A stretch of 55,761 nucleotides of DNA from NCBI RefSeq assembly GCF_009193185.1, contig NZ_VUKF01000030.1:1-55761 (forward strand), given 5' to 3'. The DNA is from Georgenia thermotolerans (GTDB lineage: Bacteria; Actinomycetota; Actinomycetes; Actinomycetales; Actinomycetaceae). The translations under genes and the position numbers were made by a program. Numbering within the stretch: position 1 is the first letter of the stretch; every line of letters begins with the position of its first letter. Of the stretch, positions 23,326 to 32,839 are shown piece after piece. The notes beneath the pieces are model-generated. The model was not told the DNA's origin. It did no database searches and saw only the letters and a program-made list of their open reading frames with translations.

Positions 23326-24441
23326 TCAGGCCGCCTCGCCGAACGAGGCCGTGAGCACCGCCCGCACCTCGGCGTGCCCCACCGGCCGGGGGTTCGCGAT
23401 CGGCAGGACGGCGTTGACCCGGTCGATCGCCTCCTCCAGCTGGTCGGCCCGCAGCCCGAGCTGGACGAGGGTGCGCGGGGCCCCGACCTCGGCCAGCAGC
23501 GCCCGGATGCCGGCGACGGCGTCGTCGGCGCCGAGGGCGTGCGCGATGCGGTCCGCGGCCACCGGCACCGCCGGGACGTTGAGCGCGAGGACGTTGGGCA
23601 GGACGACGGCGTGGGTCGCCGCGTCGGGCAGGCGGAAGGTGCCGCCGAGGACGTGGCAGATCGTGTGGTGCAGCCCGGTGCCGGTGATGGCGTAGGTGCC
23701 GCCGGCGAGGAACGCGCCGTAGAGCAGCTGCTCCCCGGCGGCGATGGGCGTGCCCACCCACGCCGCCACCGGGTCGCGCAGCGCCGCCTCGGGGGAGCCG
23801 GCCTCGCGCAGGCTCTCGCGGGTGAGCGAGCGCAGCCCGGTGGCCAGGGCCCGGATGGCCTCGTCGGCCAGGGCCGAGCTGACCGGGTTGGCGCCGGGCG
23901 CCCAGTGCGCCTCGATGACGTGCGCCATGGCGTGCAGCGCCGAGGCGACGGCGAGCCGGCGGGGCATCCGGTCGGTGAGGTCGGGGTCGAGGACGACCGT
24001 GCGGGGCAGGACCGCCGGGTCGGTGCCCGTCTCGCGGCGCCCGCCGCGGGTCAGCCCCCACACCGGCGTCATCTCGGTGCCGGCGTAGGTGGTGGGCACC
24101 GCGAGGATCGGCAGGCCGGTCTCCCGGGCGATGATCTTCGCCGTGCCGGTGGTGGACCCGCCGCCGATGCTCAGCACGGCGTCGGCGCGGCGCTGCCGGG
24201 CGAGCGCGACGGCGCGCTCGGCGACGGTGACCGGCACGTGCTGCTCGACGCCGGTGAACCAGGCGATCGTGGCCTCGGCGAACGGGGCGGTGGCCTCCCG
24301 GGCGAGCATCTCGTGGGCGGGGTCGGCGACGACGATGAGCCGCTGGGCACCCAGGCGCTCCACCTCGGCCGGCAGCGCGGCGCGCAGCCCGCCGCGGCCG
24401 AAGAGCACCCGCGCCGGCGAGGTCTCGAAGGTGAACTGCAT
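23326..24441 (-). CDS. maleylacetate reductase-like iron-containing alcohol dehydrogenase
   Basis: 371 aa. Group-III Fe-ADH fold: N-terminal dinucleotide domain with ADAVLSIGGGSTTGTAKIIA and VPTTYAGTEMTPVWGLT, C-terminal helical domain with ASALHAMAHVIEAHWAPGAN and the metal/active-site region TGLHHTICHVLGG. These match maleylacetate reductases (NADH-dependent reduction of maleylacetate to 3-oxoadipate in chloroaromatic and resorcinol breakdown). No ring-cleavage dioxygenase is nearby, so the physiological substrate is uncertain. GGAGG is 5 nt before ATG. Confidence 0.85.
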   Translation of the reverse strand: MQFTFETSPARVLFGRGGLRAALPAEVERLGAQRLIVVADPAHEMLAREATAPFAEATIAWFTGVEQHVPVTVAERAVALARQRRADAVLSIGGGSTTGTAKIIARETGLPILAVPTTYAGTEMTPVWGLTRGGRRETGTDPAVLPRTVVLDPDLTDRMPRRLAVASALHAMAHVIEAHWAPGANPVSSALADEAIRALATGLRSLTRESLREAGSPEAALRDPVAAWVGTPIAAGEQLLYGAFLAGGTYAITGTGLHHTICHVLGGTFRLPDAATHAVVLPNVLALNVPAVPVAADRIAHALGADDAVAGIRALLAEVGAPRTLVQLGLRADQLEEAIDRVNAVLPIANPRPVGHAEVRAVLTASFGEAA

Positions 24442-24543
24442 CGCAGCCTCCGTCTCTCGGGTGACGGTGCGGCGCCGGCCCGCGGCGGACCGGCCCGCGC
24501 GCTGCTCACATCATCGCGCTCCGGCGCGCCGATGGGGTGCGGA

Positions 24544-25443
24544 TCACCCGCGCGGCGCGGTGTCGCGGCGGCGGGGCAGGGCGACGCGGTCGAGGTCCGC
24601 GGCCGCCAGCACCCGCGCCCGGCCCGCCCGCGCCCGTGCCTGCGCGGCCAGGTGGGTGGTGTCGGGGTAGCGCGCGGAGAAGTGGGTGAGCACCAGCGTG
24701 CGGGCCGCCGCCCGGCCGGCGAGGGCCCCGGCCTGCCCGGCGGTGAGGTGCCGGTACGCCGCGGCCAGGTCGGCGTCCTCGTCGGCGAAGGTGCACTCGG
24801 CGACGAGGAGGTCCGCCCCCGCGGCGAGCTCCTCGGCCCCGGGGCACGGCGCGGTGTCCATGACGAGGGCGAAGCGCTGCCCCGGCCGCGGCACGCTGAC
24901 GTCCTCCAGCCGCACCGCCCCCACCCGGCCCTCGCGCTGCAGCCGGCCCACCGCCGGCCCGGACAGCCCGGCGGCCGCGAGCCGCTCGGGCACCAGCGTG
25001 CGGCCGTCGGGCTCGGTGAGCCGGTAGCCGTAGGTCTCCACCCGGTGGTCCAGCGGCGCCACGGTTAGCCCGTCGGCGACCTCACCCGCCGCCCCGTGCG
25101 GGACCAGGCGCAGGTCGATCCCCGGCCCGGCCAGGCCCACCAGCGCGCGCACCACCTCCTCGCCGGACGCGGGGTAGTGCAGGTGGACGGGGTGGGCCAC
25201 GCCGTCCACCGCCATGCGGGCCAGCACCCCGGGCAGGCCGAAGCAGTGGTCGCCGTGGACGTGGGTGAGGCAGATGCGGGTGATCGACGACGCCGCCACG
25301 CCGGCGTGGATCATCTGCCGCTGGGTGCCCTCGCCGGGGTCGAAGAGCAGCCCCCCGCCGTCCCAGCGCAGCAGGTAGCCGTTGTGGTTCCGGGTCCGGG
25401 TGGGCACCTGCGAGGCGGTGCCCAGCACGATCAGCTCACGCAC
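24544..25443 (-). CDS. rnz: ribonuclease Z (tRNA 3' endonuclease)
   Basis: 299 aa, GTG start. Metallo-beta-lactamase fold with the signature THVHGDHCFGLPG (HxHxDH zinc site), DPGEGTQRQM near the N-terminus typical of RNase Z, FALVMDTAPC and LVLTHFSARY at the C-terminal zinc ligands. It removes the 3' trailer of tRNAs that lack an encoded CCA, as both intact tRNAs in this window do. Upstream, AGAGGG lies before the GTG. Confidence 0.9.
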   Translation of the reverse strand: MRELIVLGTASQVPTRTRNHNGYLLRWDGGGLLFDPGEGTQRQMIHAGVAASSITRICLTHVHGDHCFGLPGVLARMAVDGVAHPVHLHYPASGEEVVRALVGLAGPGIDLRLVPHGAAGEVADGLTVAPLDHRVETYGYRLTEPDGRTLVPERLAAAGLSGPAVGRLQREGRVGAVRLEDVSVPRPGQRFALVMDTAPCPGAEELAAGADLLVAECTFADEDADLAAAYRHLTAGQAGALAGRAAARTLVLTHFSARYPDTTHLAAQARARAGRARVLAAADLDRVALPRRRDTAPRG

Positions 25444-25560
25444 CCGCCGACCCTCTCAGCAGCTCCCGGGGATGTCACCCGGGCGCCGTCCTGCCCCCGC
25501 CTGACGACGGTCCCGGACGAAACGGCCCCCGGAAGCCCGGATCGGCGCCACCATGTGCGC

Positions 25561-26643
25561 ATGGCGAGCATCCCTGTCGAGCCGGTTCGCCGCCGTCTCG
25601 AGTCGGTCGTCCGTGCGGGGCTGGACCCGGCGGCCTACGTCGAGGCGGCGCTCGACGTGCTGGGCCGCACGGTGCCGTTCGACGCCGCCTGCCACGGCAC
25701 GCTCGACCCTGCGACCGGGCTGCTGACCGGCTCGGTCAAGCGCCACCTCACCAGCGCCTACGACGAGGACTTCCTCGTCCACGAGTACGTCCTCGACGAC
25801 GTCAACCTCTTCGCCGACCTCGCCGGGCGCCCCCGCCCCGTCGGGGTCCTCGCGGAGGAGGCGGGCGGGGACCCCCGCCGCAGCTCGCGCTACCGCGAGC
25901 TGTTCGAGATCTACGGGGTCGAGCACGAGCTGCGCGCGGCGCTGGTCGTCGCCGGCGTCGCCTGGGCCACCCTGGCGCTGTACCGGGAGAGCGGCCCGGC
26001 CGCGTTCACCCCGGCCGAGGCCGACGTCGTGGCCGCCGTCGCGCCCCTGCTCGCGGTCGGCACGCGCGCCGCCGCCGTCACCGCCCGCGCGCAAGCGGAG
26101 CTCGGGCGCGCCGAGCCCGGCGGGCCGGGGGTGCTCGTGGTCGACGCCGCGGGCCGGGTCGTGCAGTCCACCGCGGCGGCCGAGCGGCTCGTCGCCGACC
26201 TCGGCGGCGCGCTGGGCGGGGCGCTGCCGGTGGCGCTCGGCGCCATCATCGCCGCGGCCCGCGGCTTCGCGTCCGGCCGCCTCGCCACGGAGCCCCGGGC
26301 GCGGGTGCGCGCCCGGACCGGCCGGTGGCTGGCCCTGCACGCGGCCCCGCTCCAGCACCACGAGGGCGGGGCACCCCAGGTCGTGGTCACCATCGAGGAG
26401 GCGGGCCCCCCGGACGTGGTGCCGCTCATCGTCGACGCGCTCGGGCTGAGCCCCCGCGAGCGGGACGTGGTCGGCGCCGTCCTGCGCGGGGCCAGCACGA
26501 GCGAGATCGCGGCCGAGCTGCACCTGTCGGGCTACACCATCCAGGACCACCTCAAGTCGGTGTTCGAGAAGGCGGGCGTCTCCAGCCGCCGCGAGCTCGT
26601 CGCGAAGGTGTTCTTCGACCAGTACGCCCCGCGGCTGGGCTGA
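25561..26643 (+). CDS. LuxR-family regulator with GAF-like sensor
   Basis: 360 aa. The N-terminal 180 residues look like a GAF-type domain (LDVLGRTVPFDAACHGTLDP; VAGVAWATLALYRESGPAAF). A PAS-like middle covers about 185-285 (GVLVVDAAGRVVQSTAAAER). The C-terminal HTH is LGLSPRERDVVGAVLRGAST, then EIAAELHLSGYTIQDHLKSV and FEKAGVSSRRELVAK. ATG 25561 is chosen because the protein family begins here; upstream sequence is antisense to rnz. No good Shine-Dalgarno. Divergent from rnz; the target is unknown. Confidence 0.87.
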   Translation: MASIPVEPVRRRLESVVRAGLDPAAYVEAALDVLGRTVPFDAACHGTLDPATGLLTGSVKRHLTSAYDEDFLVHEYVLDDVNLFADLAGRPRPVGVLAEEAGGDPRRSSRYRELFEIYGVEHELRAALVVAGVAWATLALYRESGPAAFTPAEADVVAAVAPLLAVGTRAAAVTARAQAELGRAEPGGPGVLVVDAAGRVVQSTAAAERLVADLGGALGGALPVALGAIIAAARGFASGRLATEPRARVRARTGRWLALHAAPLQHHEGGAPQVVVTIEEAGPPDVVPLIVDALGLSPRERDVVGAVLRGASTSEIAAELHLSGYTIQDHLKSVFEKAGVSSRRELVAKVFFDQYAPRLG

Positions 26644-26700
26644 CCGCTGCGGCTGCCGGATTCCCTTCCGGGACGCGCCGGCACGGGCCACCATGGCCCC

Positions 26701-27048
26701 ATGACCTTCACCGTCGCCCGCGTCTACGACCCGCCGGCCGACGACGGCGGCGCCCGCGTGCTCGTCGACCGGCTCTGGCCCCGGGGCCTGGCCAAGGCCG
26801 ACGCGCACGTGGACCTCTGGCTCAAGGAGGTCGCGCCGTCGAACGAGCTGCGCAAGGAGTTCCACCACGACCCCGACCTCTTCCCGGAGTTCACCCGTCG
26901 CTACCGCGCCGAGCTCGACGCCAACCCGGCGGTGGACCGGCTGCGCGAGCTCGAGCGCGAGCACGGCACGGTGACCCTGCTGTACGGGGCGAAGGACACC
27001 GAGCACAACCAGGCCGTCGTGCTGCGCGACTACCTCACCGGCGGCTGA
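26701..27048 (+). CDS. DUF488 family protein
   Basis: 115 aa. It has the full DUF488 pattern: VARVYDPPADDGGARVLVDR, LWPRGLAKADAHVDLWLKEV, APSNELRKEFHHDP and TLLYGAKDTEHNQAVVLRDY. Small cytosolic proteins of unknown function, about 115-120 aa. It ends 6 nt from the convergent modBC stop; both stops lie within the 14-nt palindrome CTGAGCCGGCTCAG (27046-27059). Confidence 0.92.
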   Translation: MTFTVARVYDPPADDGGARVLVDRLWPRGLAKADAHVDLWLKEVAPSNELRKEFHHDPDLFPEFTRRYRAELDANPAVDRLRELEREHGTVTLLYGAKDTEHNQAVVLRDYLTGG

Positions 27049-27054
27049 GCCGGC

Positions 27055-29268
27055 TCAGGCCGGGAAGATCGTCACCTCGGCGGCCTTGACGCTGAACAGC
27101 ACCGTCGCGCCGTGCTGCAGGCTGAGCTCGGCGACGGCGGCGGGGGTGATGTCGGCCGCCAGGGAGTGCCCGTCCGCCGTCGTCGCGCGCACCCGCACGA
27201 GCTCGCCCAGGTGCTCCAGCCCGGTGACGGTCACGCCGACGACGTTGCGCGGGCTGCCGCCCGGCGGGGTCCGGTGCACGCTGACGGCACGCGGGCTGAA
27301 GGTGGCCGCCACCTGCTCGCCGGCCTGGCACGCGGGGTCGACGAGGCCGTGCAGGGCGAGAGAGCCCGTCACCACCGCATCGCCCTCCGGCGCCAGCCCG
27401 CCGAGGACGAGGTTGACGCCGGCGAGCCGGGCGGCGAAGGCCGAGCGCGGGCGGGTGAGCACCTCCAGCGCGGGGCCCTGCTCGACGACCCGGCCGCCGT
27501 CGAGGACGACGACGGCGTCGGCCACGGCGAGCACGTCGAGCAGGTCGTGGGTGACGAGCACCGCCGTGCGGCCCGACCCGCGCAGCAGGGTGCGCAGCAC
27601 CTGGCGCATCGCGACCGCGGCGGAGACGTCGAGGGCGGAGAGCGGCTCGTCGAGCAGGAGCACGTCCGGCTCGGGGGCGAGGGCGCGGGCCAGGGCCACC
27701 CGCTGGGCCTGACCGCCCGAGAGCTGGTGCGGGCGGCGCCCGGCCAGCGCCTCCGCGCCGACCTGGGCGAGGCGCTCACGGGCCAGGCGGTCGGCGCTCG
27801 CCCGCGGGACGCCGCCGGCGCGGGGACCGAAGGCGACGTTGCCGAGCGCGTCGAGATGGGGCAGCAGCAGCGGCTCCTGGGCGAGCAGCGCCGCGCGCCG
27901 GGCGTGCGGCGGCACCCAGGTGGCGTCGTCGGCCACGGTGCGCGCGCCGATGCGCACCGTGCCCGCGCCCGGGCGGACGAGGCCGGAGAGCAGGCCGAGG
28001 AGGGTGGACTTCCCGGCGCCGTTCGGGCCCAGCACGGCGACCACCTGGCCGCCGGGCAGCTCGACGTCGAGGTCGACGCCGCGCTCCGGCACGCTCGCAT
28101 GCACCATGATCGAGGCGCCGGGGGCCGGCTCTCCGCCGCCTGCAGGCCGGCGGGCGGCGGCGGGCATCCCCGTGGCGGCGAGCGCCCGGCGGGCCGCCGC
28201 GGGCCTCTCCTCGGCCACGGGCGCCCGGCGGGCCGGCGCGGACCTCTCCTCGGCCACGGGCGCGCGCTGTGGTGAGCTTTCGTCAGGCCATGCCTGACGA
28301 AAGCTCACCGTTACGCCCGGACCGGCTCCGGCAGCGGCCTGCCCGGGCGCCGATCGGCGGTCAACGCCGGTGGGGGATGGTGCGGAGGCGGCATCGTCCG
28401 GCTCACCGGCTGCCCCGGGGCCGCCGGCCCCCGGGCTCCGGCGCCGCCCGCGCTGCGTCGCGAGCACGATCACCGCGGCGACGGCGATGAGCACCACCGA
28501 CAGGGCCAGCGCGGCGTCGGGGTCGGTCTCGCGCTGGAGGTAGATCTCCAGCGGCAGGGTGCGCGTGACCCCCTGCAGGGAGCCGGCGAAGGTCAGCGTG
28601 GCGCCGAACTCCCCGAGCGAGCGGGCGAAGGCCAGCGCCGTGCCGGAGCCGAGGGCGGGCAGCAGCAGCGGCAGGGTCACCCGGCGCAGCACCGTCGTGG
28701 GCCGGGCGCCCAGCGTGGCGGCGACGTCCTCGTAGCGGTGCCCGGCCGTGCGCACCGCGCCCTCGAGCGAGAGCACGAGGAAGGGCAGGGAGACGAAGGT
28801 CTGGGCGAGGACCACCGCCGCCGTCGTGAAGGCGACGTCGATGCCGAGCGCCTCGAGCCGTGCCCCGAGCAGCCCGCGGCGGCCGAGGGTGGTCAGCAGC
28901 GCCAGGCCGGAGACCACCGGCGGCAGCACGAGCGGCAGCAGGACCAGCGTGCGCACCACCCGCTGCCCGGGCCAGCGGGTGCGGGCCAGCACGAGGGCCA
29001 GCGGGACCCCCAGCAGCACGCACAGCGCCGTCGCCGCCAGCGACGTGCGCAGGCTGAGCAGCAGCGCGTCCACCGAGGCCTCGGTCGCGAGCAGCGCGGG
29101 GAACCGTGCCCACGGCACCCGCAGCAGCATCCCGAGCACCGGCACGGCGAGGAGGAGGACGGCGACGGCGGCCGGCGCGGCCACCCACCGGGGCAGGCCG
29201 GCCGGGACCGCGGCGCGCGGCCGGCCCCGAGGGACACGGCCTCCGCGAGGAGCTGCGGGCCCGCTCAC
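27055..29268 (-). CDS. fused molybdate ABC transporter ModB permease - ModC ATPase
   Basis: 737 aa from GTG 29268, which overlaps the modA stop (GTGA). Residues 30-270 are ModB: about six TM helices and the EAA-type loop ([20 protein letters not shown]). Residues about 275-387 are a low-complexity Ala/Pro/Arg linker. Residues 388-737 are ModC: Walker [10 protein letters not shown] (about 412), signature [20 protein letters not shown], Walker [13 protein letters not shown], and a TOBE domain at the C-terminus ([20 protein letters not shown]). No stop or Shine-Dalgarno separates the parts, so a single polypeptide is expected. Molybdate import supplies the nitrate reductase. The linker has 39-nt repeats and an 18-bp inverted repeat. 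Confidence 0.88.
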   Translation of the reverse strand: MSGPAAPRGGRVPRGRPRAAVPAGLPRWVAAPAAVAVLLLAVPVLGMLLRVPWARFPALLATEASVDALLLSLRTSLAATALCVLLGVPLALVLARTRWPGQRVVRTLVLLPLVLPPVVSGLALLTTLGRRGLLGARLEALGIDVAFTTAAVVLAQTFVSLPFLVLSLEGAVRTAGHRYEDVAATLGARPTTVLRRVTLPLLLPALGSGTALAFARSLGEFGATLTFAGSLQGVTRTLPLEIYLQRETDPDAALALSVVLIAVAAVIVLATQRGRRRSPGAGGPGAAGEPDDAASAPSPTGVDRRSAPGQAAAGAGPGVTVSFRQAWPDESSPQRAPVAEERSAPARRAPVAEERPAAARRALAATGMPAAARRPAGGGEPAPGASIMVHASVPERGVDLDVELPGGQVVAVLGPNGAGKSTLLGLLSGLVRPGAGTVRIGARTVADDATWVPPHARRAALLAQEPLLLPHLDALGNVAFGPRAGGVPRASADRLARERLAQVGAEALAGRRPHQLSGGQAQRVALARALAPEPDVLLLDEPLSALDVSAAVAMRQVLRTLLRGSGRTAVLVTHDLLDVLAVADAVVVLDGGRVVEQGPALEVLTRPRSAFAARLAGVNLVLGGLAPEGDAVVTGSLALHGLVDPACQAGEQVAATFSPRAVSVHRTPPGGSPRNVVGVTVTGLEHLGELVRVRATTADGHSLAADITPAAVAELSLQHGATVLFSVKAAEVTIFPA
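28143..28259 (-). repeat. three 39-bp in-frame repeats in the modBC linker
   Basis: Units at 28221-28259, 28182-28220 and 28143-28181 encode 13-residue copies: [13 protein letters not shown]-type, [13 protein letters not shown] and [13 protein letters not shown]. The first two are near identical at DNA level. Confidence 0.8.
28271..28309. repeat. 18-bp perfect inverted repeat inside modBC
   Basis: GGTGAGCTTTCGTCAGGC and its exact complement flank the 3-nt loop CAT. It is in frame, encoding part of the linker ([15 protein letters not shown]). It is AT-richer than its surroundings and has no coding reason for such symmetry, so it looks like an inserted palindromic element. Confidence 0.85.
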
Positions 29269-30068
29269 GGCAGCCGGAACCCGGCGTCCGCGAGGACCGT
29301 GCGGCCGGCGTCGCCGGTGAGGGTGTCGACCCACAGGCGGGCCAGCTCGGGGTGACGGCTCTCGGCGAGGGCCGCCACCGGGTAGCGGTTGACGACCTGG
29401 TCGGCGCCGGGCACGTTCACGACCTGCACGGCCTGGCCGGCCCCGGTCGCGTCGGTGGTGTAGACGAGGCCGGCGTCGGCCTGGCCCGAGCTGACCTTGC
29501 CCAGCACGTCGGTGACCGAGGACTCCTCGCTGACCGGGTGCAGCTGGACGCCCTCGAGCCGGGCCAGCTCGGCCGTCGCCGCCCCGCACGGCACCTGCGG
29601 GGCGCACACGACGAGCTTGGCCCGGTCGAGGCTGGCGTCCAGGCCGGTCACCACGGCCGGGTTGCCGGGCGGGACCACCAGCGTGAGGACGTTCTCGGCG
29701 AACACGACCGGCTCGCCGGCGACGGCGCCGCCGTCGACGGCCTGCCGCATGGTCGCCTCGTTGGCGGTGGCGAGGACGTCGGCCGGCGCGCCGGCGAGGA
29801 CCTGCGAGACGAGGTCCGAGGAGCCGGCGAACGAGAAGCTGACGGTGACCCCGGGATGGTCGGCCTCGACCTGGTGGCCGAGCTCCTCGAAGGCCTCGTG
29901 CAGCGAGGCCGCGGCGAAGACCGTGAGCTCCCCGCGCGGGCCCTGCCCCGAGGAGGCGGTGCCCGCCGCGCCCGCGGGGCTGGGGGCCTCACCGCCCGAG
30001 CTGCCGCACGCGGCGAGCGCGAGCGCCGCGACGGCGGGAAGCAGCACGAGCGCGCGGGGCCGACGCAT
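29265..30068 (-). CDS. modA: molybdate ABC transporter substrate-binding lipoprotein ModA
   Basis: 267 aa from ATG 30068, which shares a base with the stop of the regulator gene (TGATG). Signal peptide with lipobox: [18 protein letters not shown], Cys at residue 21. The mature part has the ModA opening [40 protein letters not shown], and [20 protein letters not shown] with YTTDA. It binds molybdate or tungstate outside the membrane and delivers it to ModBC. Confidence 0.93.
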   Translation of the reverse strand: MRRPRALVLLPAVAALALAACGSSGGEAPSPAGAAGTASSGQGPRGELTVFAAASLHEAFEELGHQVEADHPGVTVSFSFAGSSDLVSQVLAGAPADVLATANEATMRQAVDGGAVAGEPVVFAENVLTLVVPPGNPAVVTGLDASLDRAKLVVCAPQVPCGAATAELARLEGVQLHPVSEESSVTDVLGKVSSGQADAGLVYTTDATGAGQAVQVVNVPGADQVVNRYPVAALAESRHPELARLWVDTLTGDAGRTVLADAGFRLP

Positions 30069-30475
30069 CAGACGGCCCTCGGGGTCTCGATGATCACCGT
30101 CGTGGCCTTCACGACGGCGGTAGCCAGCGAGCCGGGCTCGAGGCCGAGCTCCTCCGCGGCCTCCCGGCTGATGAGCGAGACGACCCGGTACGGCCCGCAC
30201 TGCAGCTCGACCTGCGCCATCACCTTGTCGGCGACGACGCGCGTGACGAGCCCGGTGAACCGGTTGCGGGCCGAGCGCCCGACCCGGTCGTCCGGCCCGG
30301 CCGGCGGGGCCGCGTGCAGCTCCTGGGCGTGGCGGGCGAGATCGGCGCCGTCGACCACCTTGCGGCCGGCGGCGTCCACCGACGCCTCGAGCCGGCCGTC
30401 GTCGACCCAGCGGCGGACGGTGTCGTCGCTGACACCCAGCAGCGCGGCGGCCTCGCTGATGCGGTAGTGCGGCAT
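30068..30475 (-). CDS. HTH - molybdenum-binding (TOBE/Mop) transcriptional regulator
   Basis: 135 aa. The N-terminal MerR/excisionase-like HTH is YRISEAAALLGVSDDTVRRW with VDDGRLEASVDAAGRKVV. The C-terminal Mop/TOBE domain (RNRFTGLVTRVVADKVMAQV, SLISREAAEELGLEPGSLAT, VVKATTVIIETP) binds molybdate oxyanion. It is not a classical ModE but a common actinobacterial equivalent. It heads the modA-modBC operon and probably autoregulates it. TAAGGT 7 nt before the ATG and absence of a Shine-Dalgarno suggest a leaderless mRNA. Confidence 0.88.
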   Translation of the reverse strand: MPHYRISEAAALLGVSDDTVRRWVDDGRLEASVDAAGRKVVDGADLARHAQELHAAPPAGPDDRVGRSARNRFTGLVTRVVADKVMAQVELQCGPYRVVSLISREAAEELGLEPGSLATAVVKATTVIIETPRAV

Positions 30476-30482
30476 GGTGCTG

Positions 30483-30502
30483 ACCTTAACGTCGCACGTG
30501 CG
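30483..30502 (-). promoter_or_regulatory. promoter and candidate operator of the mod operon
   Basis: On the minus strand the -10 box is TAAGGT (30488-30483), 7 nt before the start codon. The perfect palindrome CGCACGTGCG (30493-30502) lies in the spacer just upstream, the right place for a repressor site of the linked molybdate-responsive regulator. Confidence 0.5.
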
Positions 30503-30694
30503 GCGATATCTAGGTCGTTGTTCCGCGCGTGCGGAGTCTCCCGGCCGCTGTTGGTGACGCCGCGCGACGGTGCCGCCCGGGCGCCGTGCGACGCGAGGGC
30601 GACCGGCGGGTCAGTCCGGGGGCTGACACCAGGCGCACGGATTCATTCCGGTGCCCGATGCTGCGGGCCGGGTGCGGCGCGGAGGATCGAGGGC

Positions 30695-31492
30695 ATGAGC
30701 CAGCACCCGCCCGTCCCGTCCGCCGGCACCCTGGGGGAGACCCGTGCCGCCGCCGCGGCGCCCGCCGCGCCGGCGCCCACCGCCCCGACGCCCGCCGGCA
30801 CCCCCGTCCTCACCGCCCGGGGCCTGACCAAGACCTACGGGACCACGACCGCCCTCGCCGGGGTCGACCTGACCGTCCGGGCCGGGGAGTCGGTGGCCAT
30901 CATGGGGGCCTCCGGGTCCGGCAAGACCACCCTGCTGCACTGCCTCGCCGGGATCGTCCGGCCCGACGGCGGCGAGGTCGGCCTCGCCACGGCCGCCGGC
31001 GAGGTGATGGTCAGCGGCCTCAACGAGGCGGGCCGCTCCCGGCTGCGCCGCGAGCAGTTCGGCTTCGTCTTCCAGGAGGGGCTGCTGCTGCCCGAGCTCA
31101 CGGCGCTGGAGAACGTCGCCGTCGCCCTCATGCTCGGCGGCGTCGCCCGCCCGGCGGCGGAGCACGCGGCCGTCGGCTGGCTGCACGCCCTCGGGCTGGC
31201 GGGCATGGAGCACCGGCGCATCGGCCAGCTCTCCGGCGGCCAGGCCCAGCGCGTCGCCATCGCCCGCGCCCAGGTCACCGGGGCGCCGGTGACCTTCGCC
31301 GACGAGCCCACCGGGGCGCTGGACTCCGCCACCTCGGCCGAGGTCATGGACCTCCTCCTGGGCGCCACCACCGGCACCGGCCGCACGCTCGTCGTCGTGA
31401 CCCACGACGAGGGCGTGGCCGCCCGGTGCACCCGCGTGGTGCGGCTGCGCGACGGACGCGTCGTCGCCGAGCACGCCGGGGGTGCCCGGTGA
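30695..31492 (+). CDS. ABC transporter ATP-binding protein (LolD/MacB type)
   Basis: 265 aa. An Ala/Pro-rich N-terminal 35 residues, then Walker A GASGSGKTTLLHCLAG, the Q-loop FGFVFQEGLLLPELTALENV, signature [20 protein letters not shown] and Walker B VTFADEPTGALD, with His in VVVTHDEGVA. This sub-family energises FtsX-like permeases. GGAGG is 9 nt before the ATG. The stop overlaps the next gene's GTG. Confidence 0.9.
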   Translation: MSQHPPVPSAGTLGETRAAAAAPAAPAPTAPTPAGTPVLTARGLTKTYGTTTALAGVDLTVRAGESVAIMGASGSGKTTLLHCLAGIVRPDGGEVGLATAAGEVMVSGLNEAGRSRLRREQFGFVFQEGLLLPELTALENVAVALMLGGVARPAAEHAAVGWLHALGLAGMEHRRIGQLSGGQAQRVAIARAQVTGAPVTFADEPTGALDSATSAEVMDLLLGATTGTGRTLVVVTHDEGVAARCTRVVRLRDGRVVAEHAGGAR

Positions 31493-32814
31493 CCACCGTG
31501 CGCCTGCTGTGGCTGCTCACGCGTCGCGGCTCCGCCGCCCGCGGCACGGTGGCGCTGCCCGTCGCGGCCTTCGCCGCCACCACCACGCTGCTGCTGACCG
31601 TGCTCGCCGGCGCCGTGTCCTTCCTGCGCTGGCACGACGAGATGGCGACCTTCTACCAGTCCCTGGCCGCCCTGGCGGTGATCCTCCTCGTGCTGCCCCT
31701 GCTCACCCTGGGCGGGTCCGCGGCCCGCCTCTCGGCCCGGCGGCGCGACGACCGCCTCGCCACCCTCCGCCTGCTCGGGGCCACGCCGGCGACCGTCGCC
31801 GCGATGACGGTCGCCGAGTCGGCGGTCCTGGCGCTCGGCGGGGCGGTGGCCGGCGTGCTGGGCTACCTCCTGCTCGGCCCGGCGGTGCAGCAGATCCCGT
31901 TCCGCGGCGAGGCGATCGGCGCCGCCTATTGGCTGCCGCCCCTGGCCGTGCTGGCCGCCGTGGCGACGGTGACGGTCCTCGGCGCCGTCAGCGCCGCCGT
32001 CGGCCTGCGCCGGGTGGTGATCTCACCGCTCGGCGTGCGCACCCGCCAGAGCGCCGACCGGGTGCGCGGCCGCCGCGCCGTCGTCGCCGCGATCGTGGTC
32101 GTGGCCGCCGTCGTCGCGCTGCAGTCCAGCTTCCGCGAGGTCGCCGTGGCCGTGGCGGTCATCCTCGGCGCGTTCGCCGCCGGCCTCGGCGTGCTCAACC
32201 TCGTCGGCCCCTGGGCGGTGGGGGTCGTCGCCCGGTCCCAGCTGCGCCGCGCCCGGACGGCCGAGCGGCTCATCGCCGCCCGGCAGGTGCTCGACGCCCC
32301 GAAGGCCGCCTGGCGGCAGGTCGGCGGCGTGGCGATGACGAGCTTCGTCGCGGTCTTCGCCGGCACCGGGATGGCGATGATGGCCGGCCAGGAGCCGACG
32401 TCGGGGCCGGAGATGTACCTCGCGCAGGACATCCGCACGGGCATCCTCATCACCCTCGTCGCCTCGTTCCTCACCGTGGCCTGCTCGGTGGGCGTCAACC
32501 AGGCCGCCTCCGTGCTCGACCGGGCCGACCTCTACGTCAGCCTCGACAGGCTGGGCATGCCCCGGAAGACCCTCGAGGCGGCCCGCACCCGCGCCGTCAT
32601 GGTCCCGCTGCTCACCGTGGCGCTGGGCTCCGCCGGGGTGGCCGCCGCGCTCGTCCTGCCGCTGGTCGGCCTGGCCCTGGTCATGGCGCCGCTGTCGGTC
32701 GCGGTGCTCCTCGCCTGCCTCGCGGCCGGGGTGGGCCTGGTGCGCCTGGCGCTGCTGGGCACCCGCCCGGTGGTGGGGGCGGTCCTGGCGCCCGGCGGCG
32801 CGGCGCGCACGTGA
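31489..32814 (+). CDS. FtsX-family ABC transporter permease
   Basis: 441 aa from the GTG overlapping the ATPase stop. It has about eight TM helices in two groups, each with an FtsX-like repeat: ARRRDDRLATLRLLGATPAT and LYVSLDRLGMPRKTLEAART are the coupling loops. MacB/FtsX-type systems use mechanotransmission for peptide, drug or envelope-protein functions rather than import; no accessory histidine kinase is adjacent, so the substrate is unknown. Confidence 0.87.
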   Translation: MTTVRLLWLLTRRGSAARGTVALPVAAFAATTTLLLTVLAGAVSFLRWHDEMATFYQSLAALAVILLVLPLLTLGGSAARLSARRRDDRLATLRLLGATPATVAAMTVAESAVLALGGAVAGVLGYLLLGPAVQQIPFRGEAIGAAYWLPPLAVLAAVATVTVLGAVSAAVGLRRVVISPLGVRTRQSADRVRGRRAVVAAIVVVAAVVALQSSFREVAVAVAVILGAFAAGLGVLNLVGPWAVGVVARSQLRRARTAERLIAARQVLDAPKAAWRQVGGVAMTSFVAVFAGTGMAMMAGQEPTSGPEMYLAQDIRTGILITLVASFLTVACSVGVNQAASVLDRADLYVSLDRLGMPRKTLEAARTRAVMVPLLTVALGSAGVAAALVLPLVGLALVMAPLSVAVLLACLAAGVGLVRLALLGTRPVVGAVLAPGGAART

Positions 32815-32839
32815 GCCGCCGGGGCGTCGGCTCGGATCG

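Noticed and set aside
27055-28107. Separate modC gene starting at the Met of [10 protein letters not shown]
   Set aside because: No stop codon after ModB and no Shine-Dalgarno before this ATG; the continuous fusion is the simpler reading, although internal initiation is not excluded.
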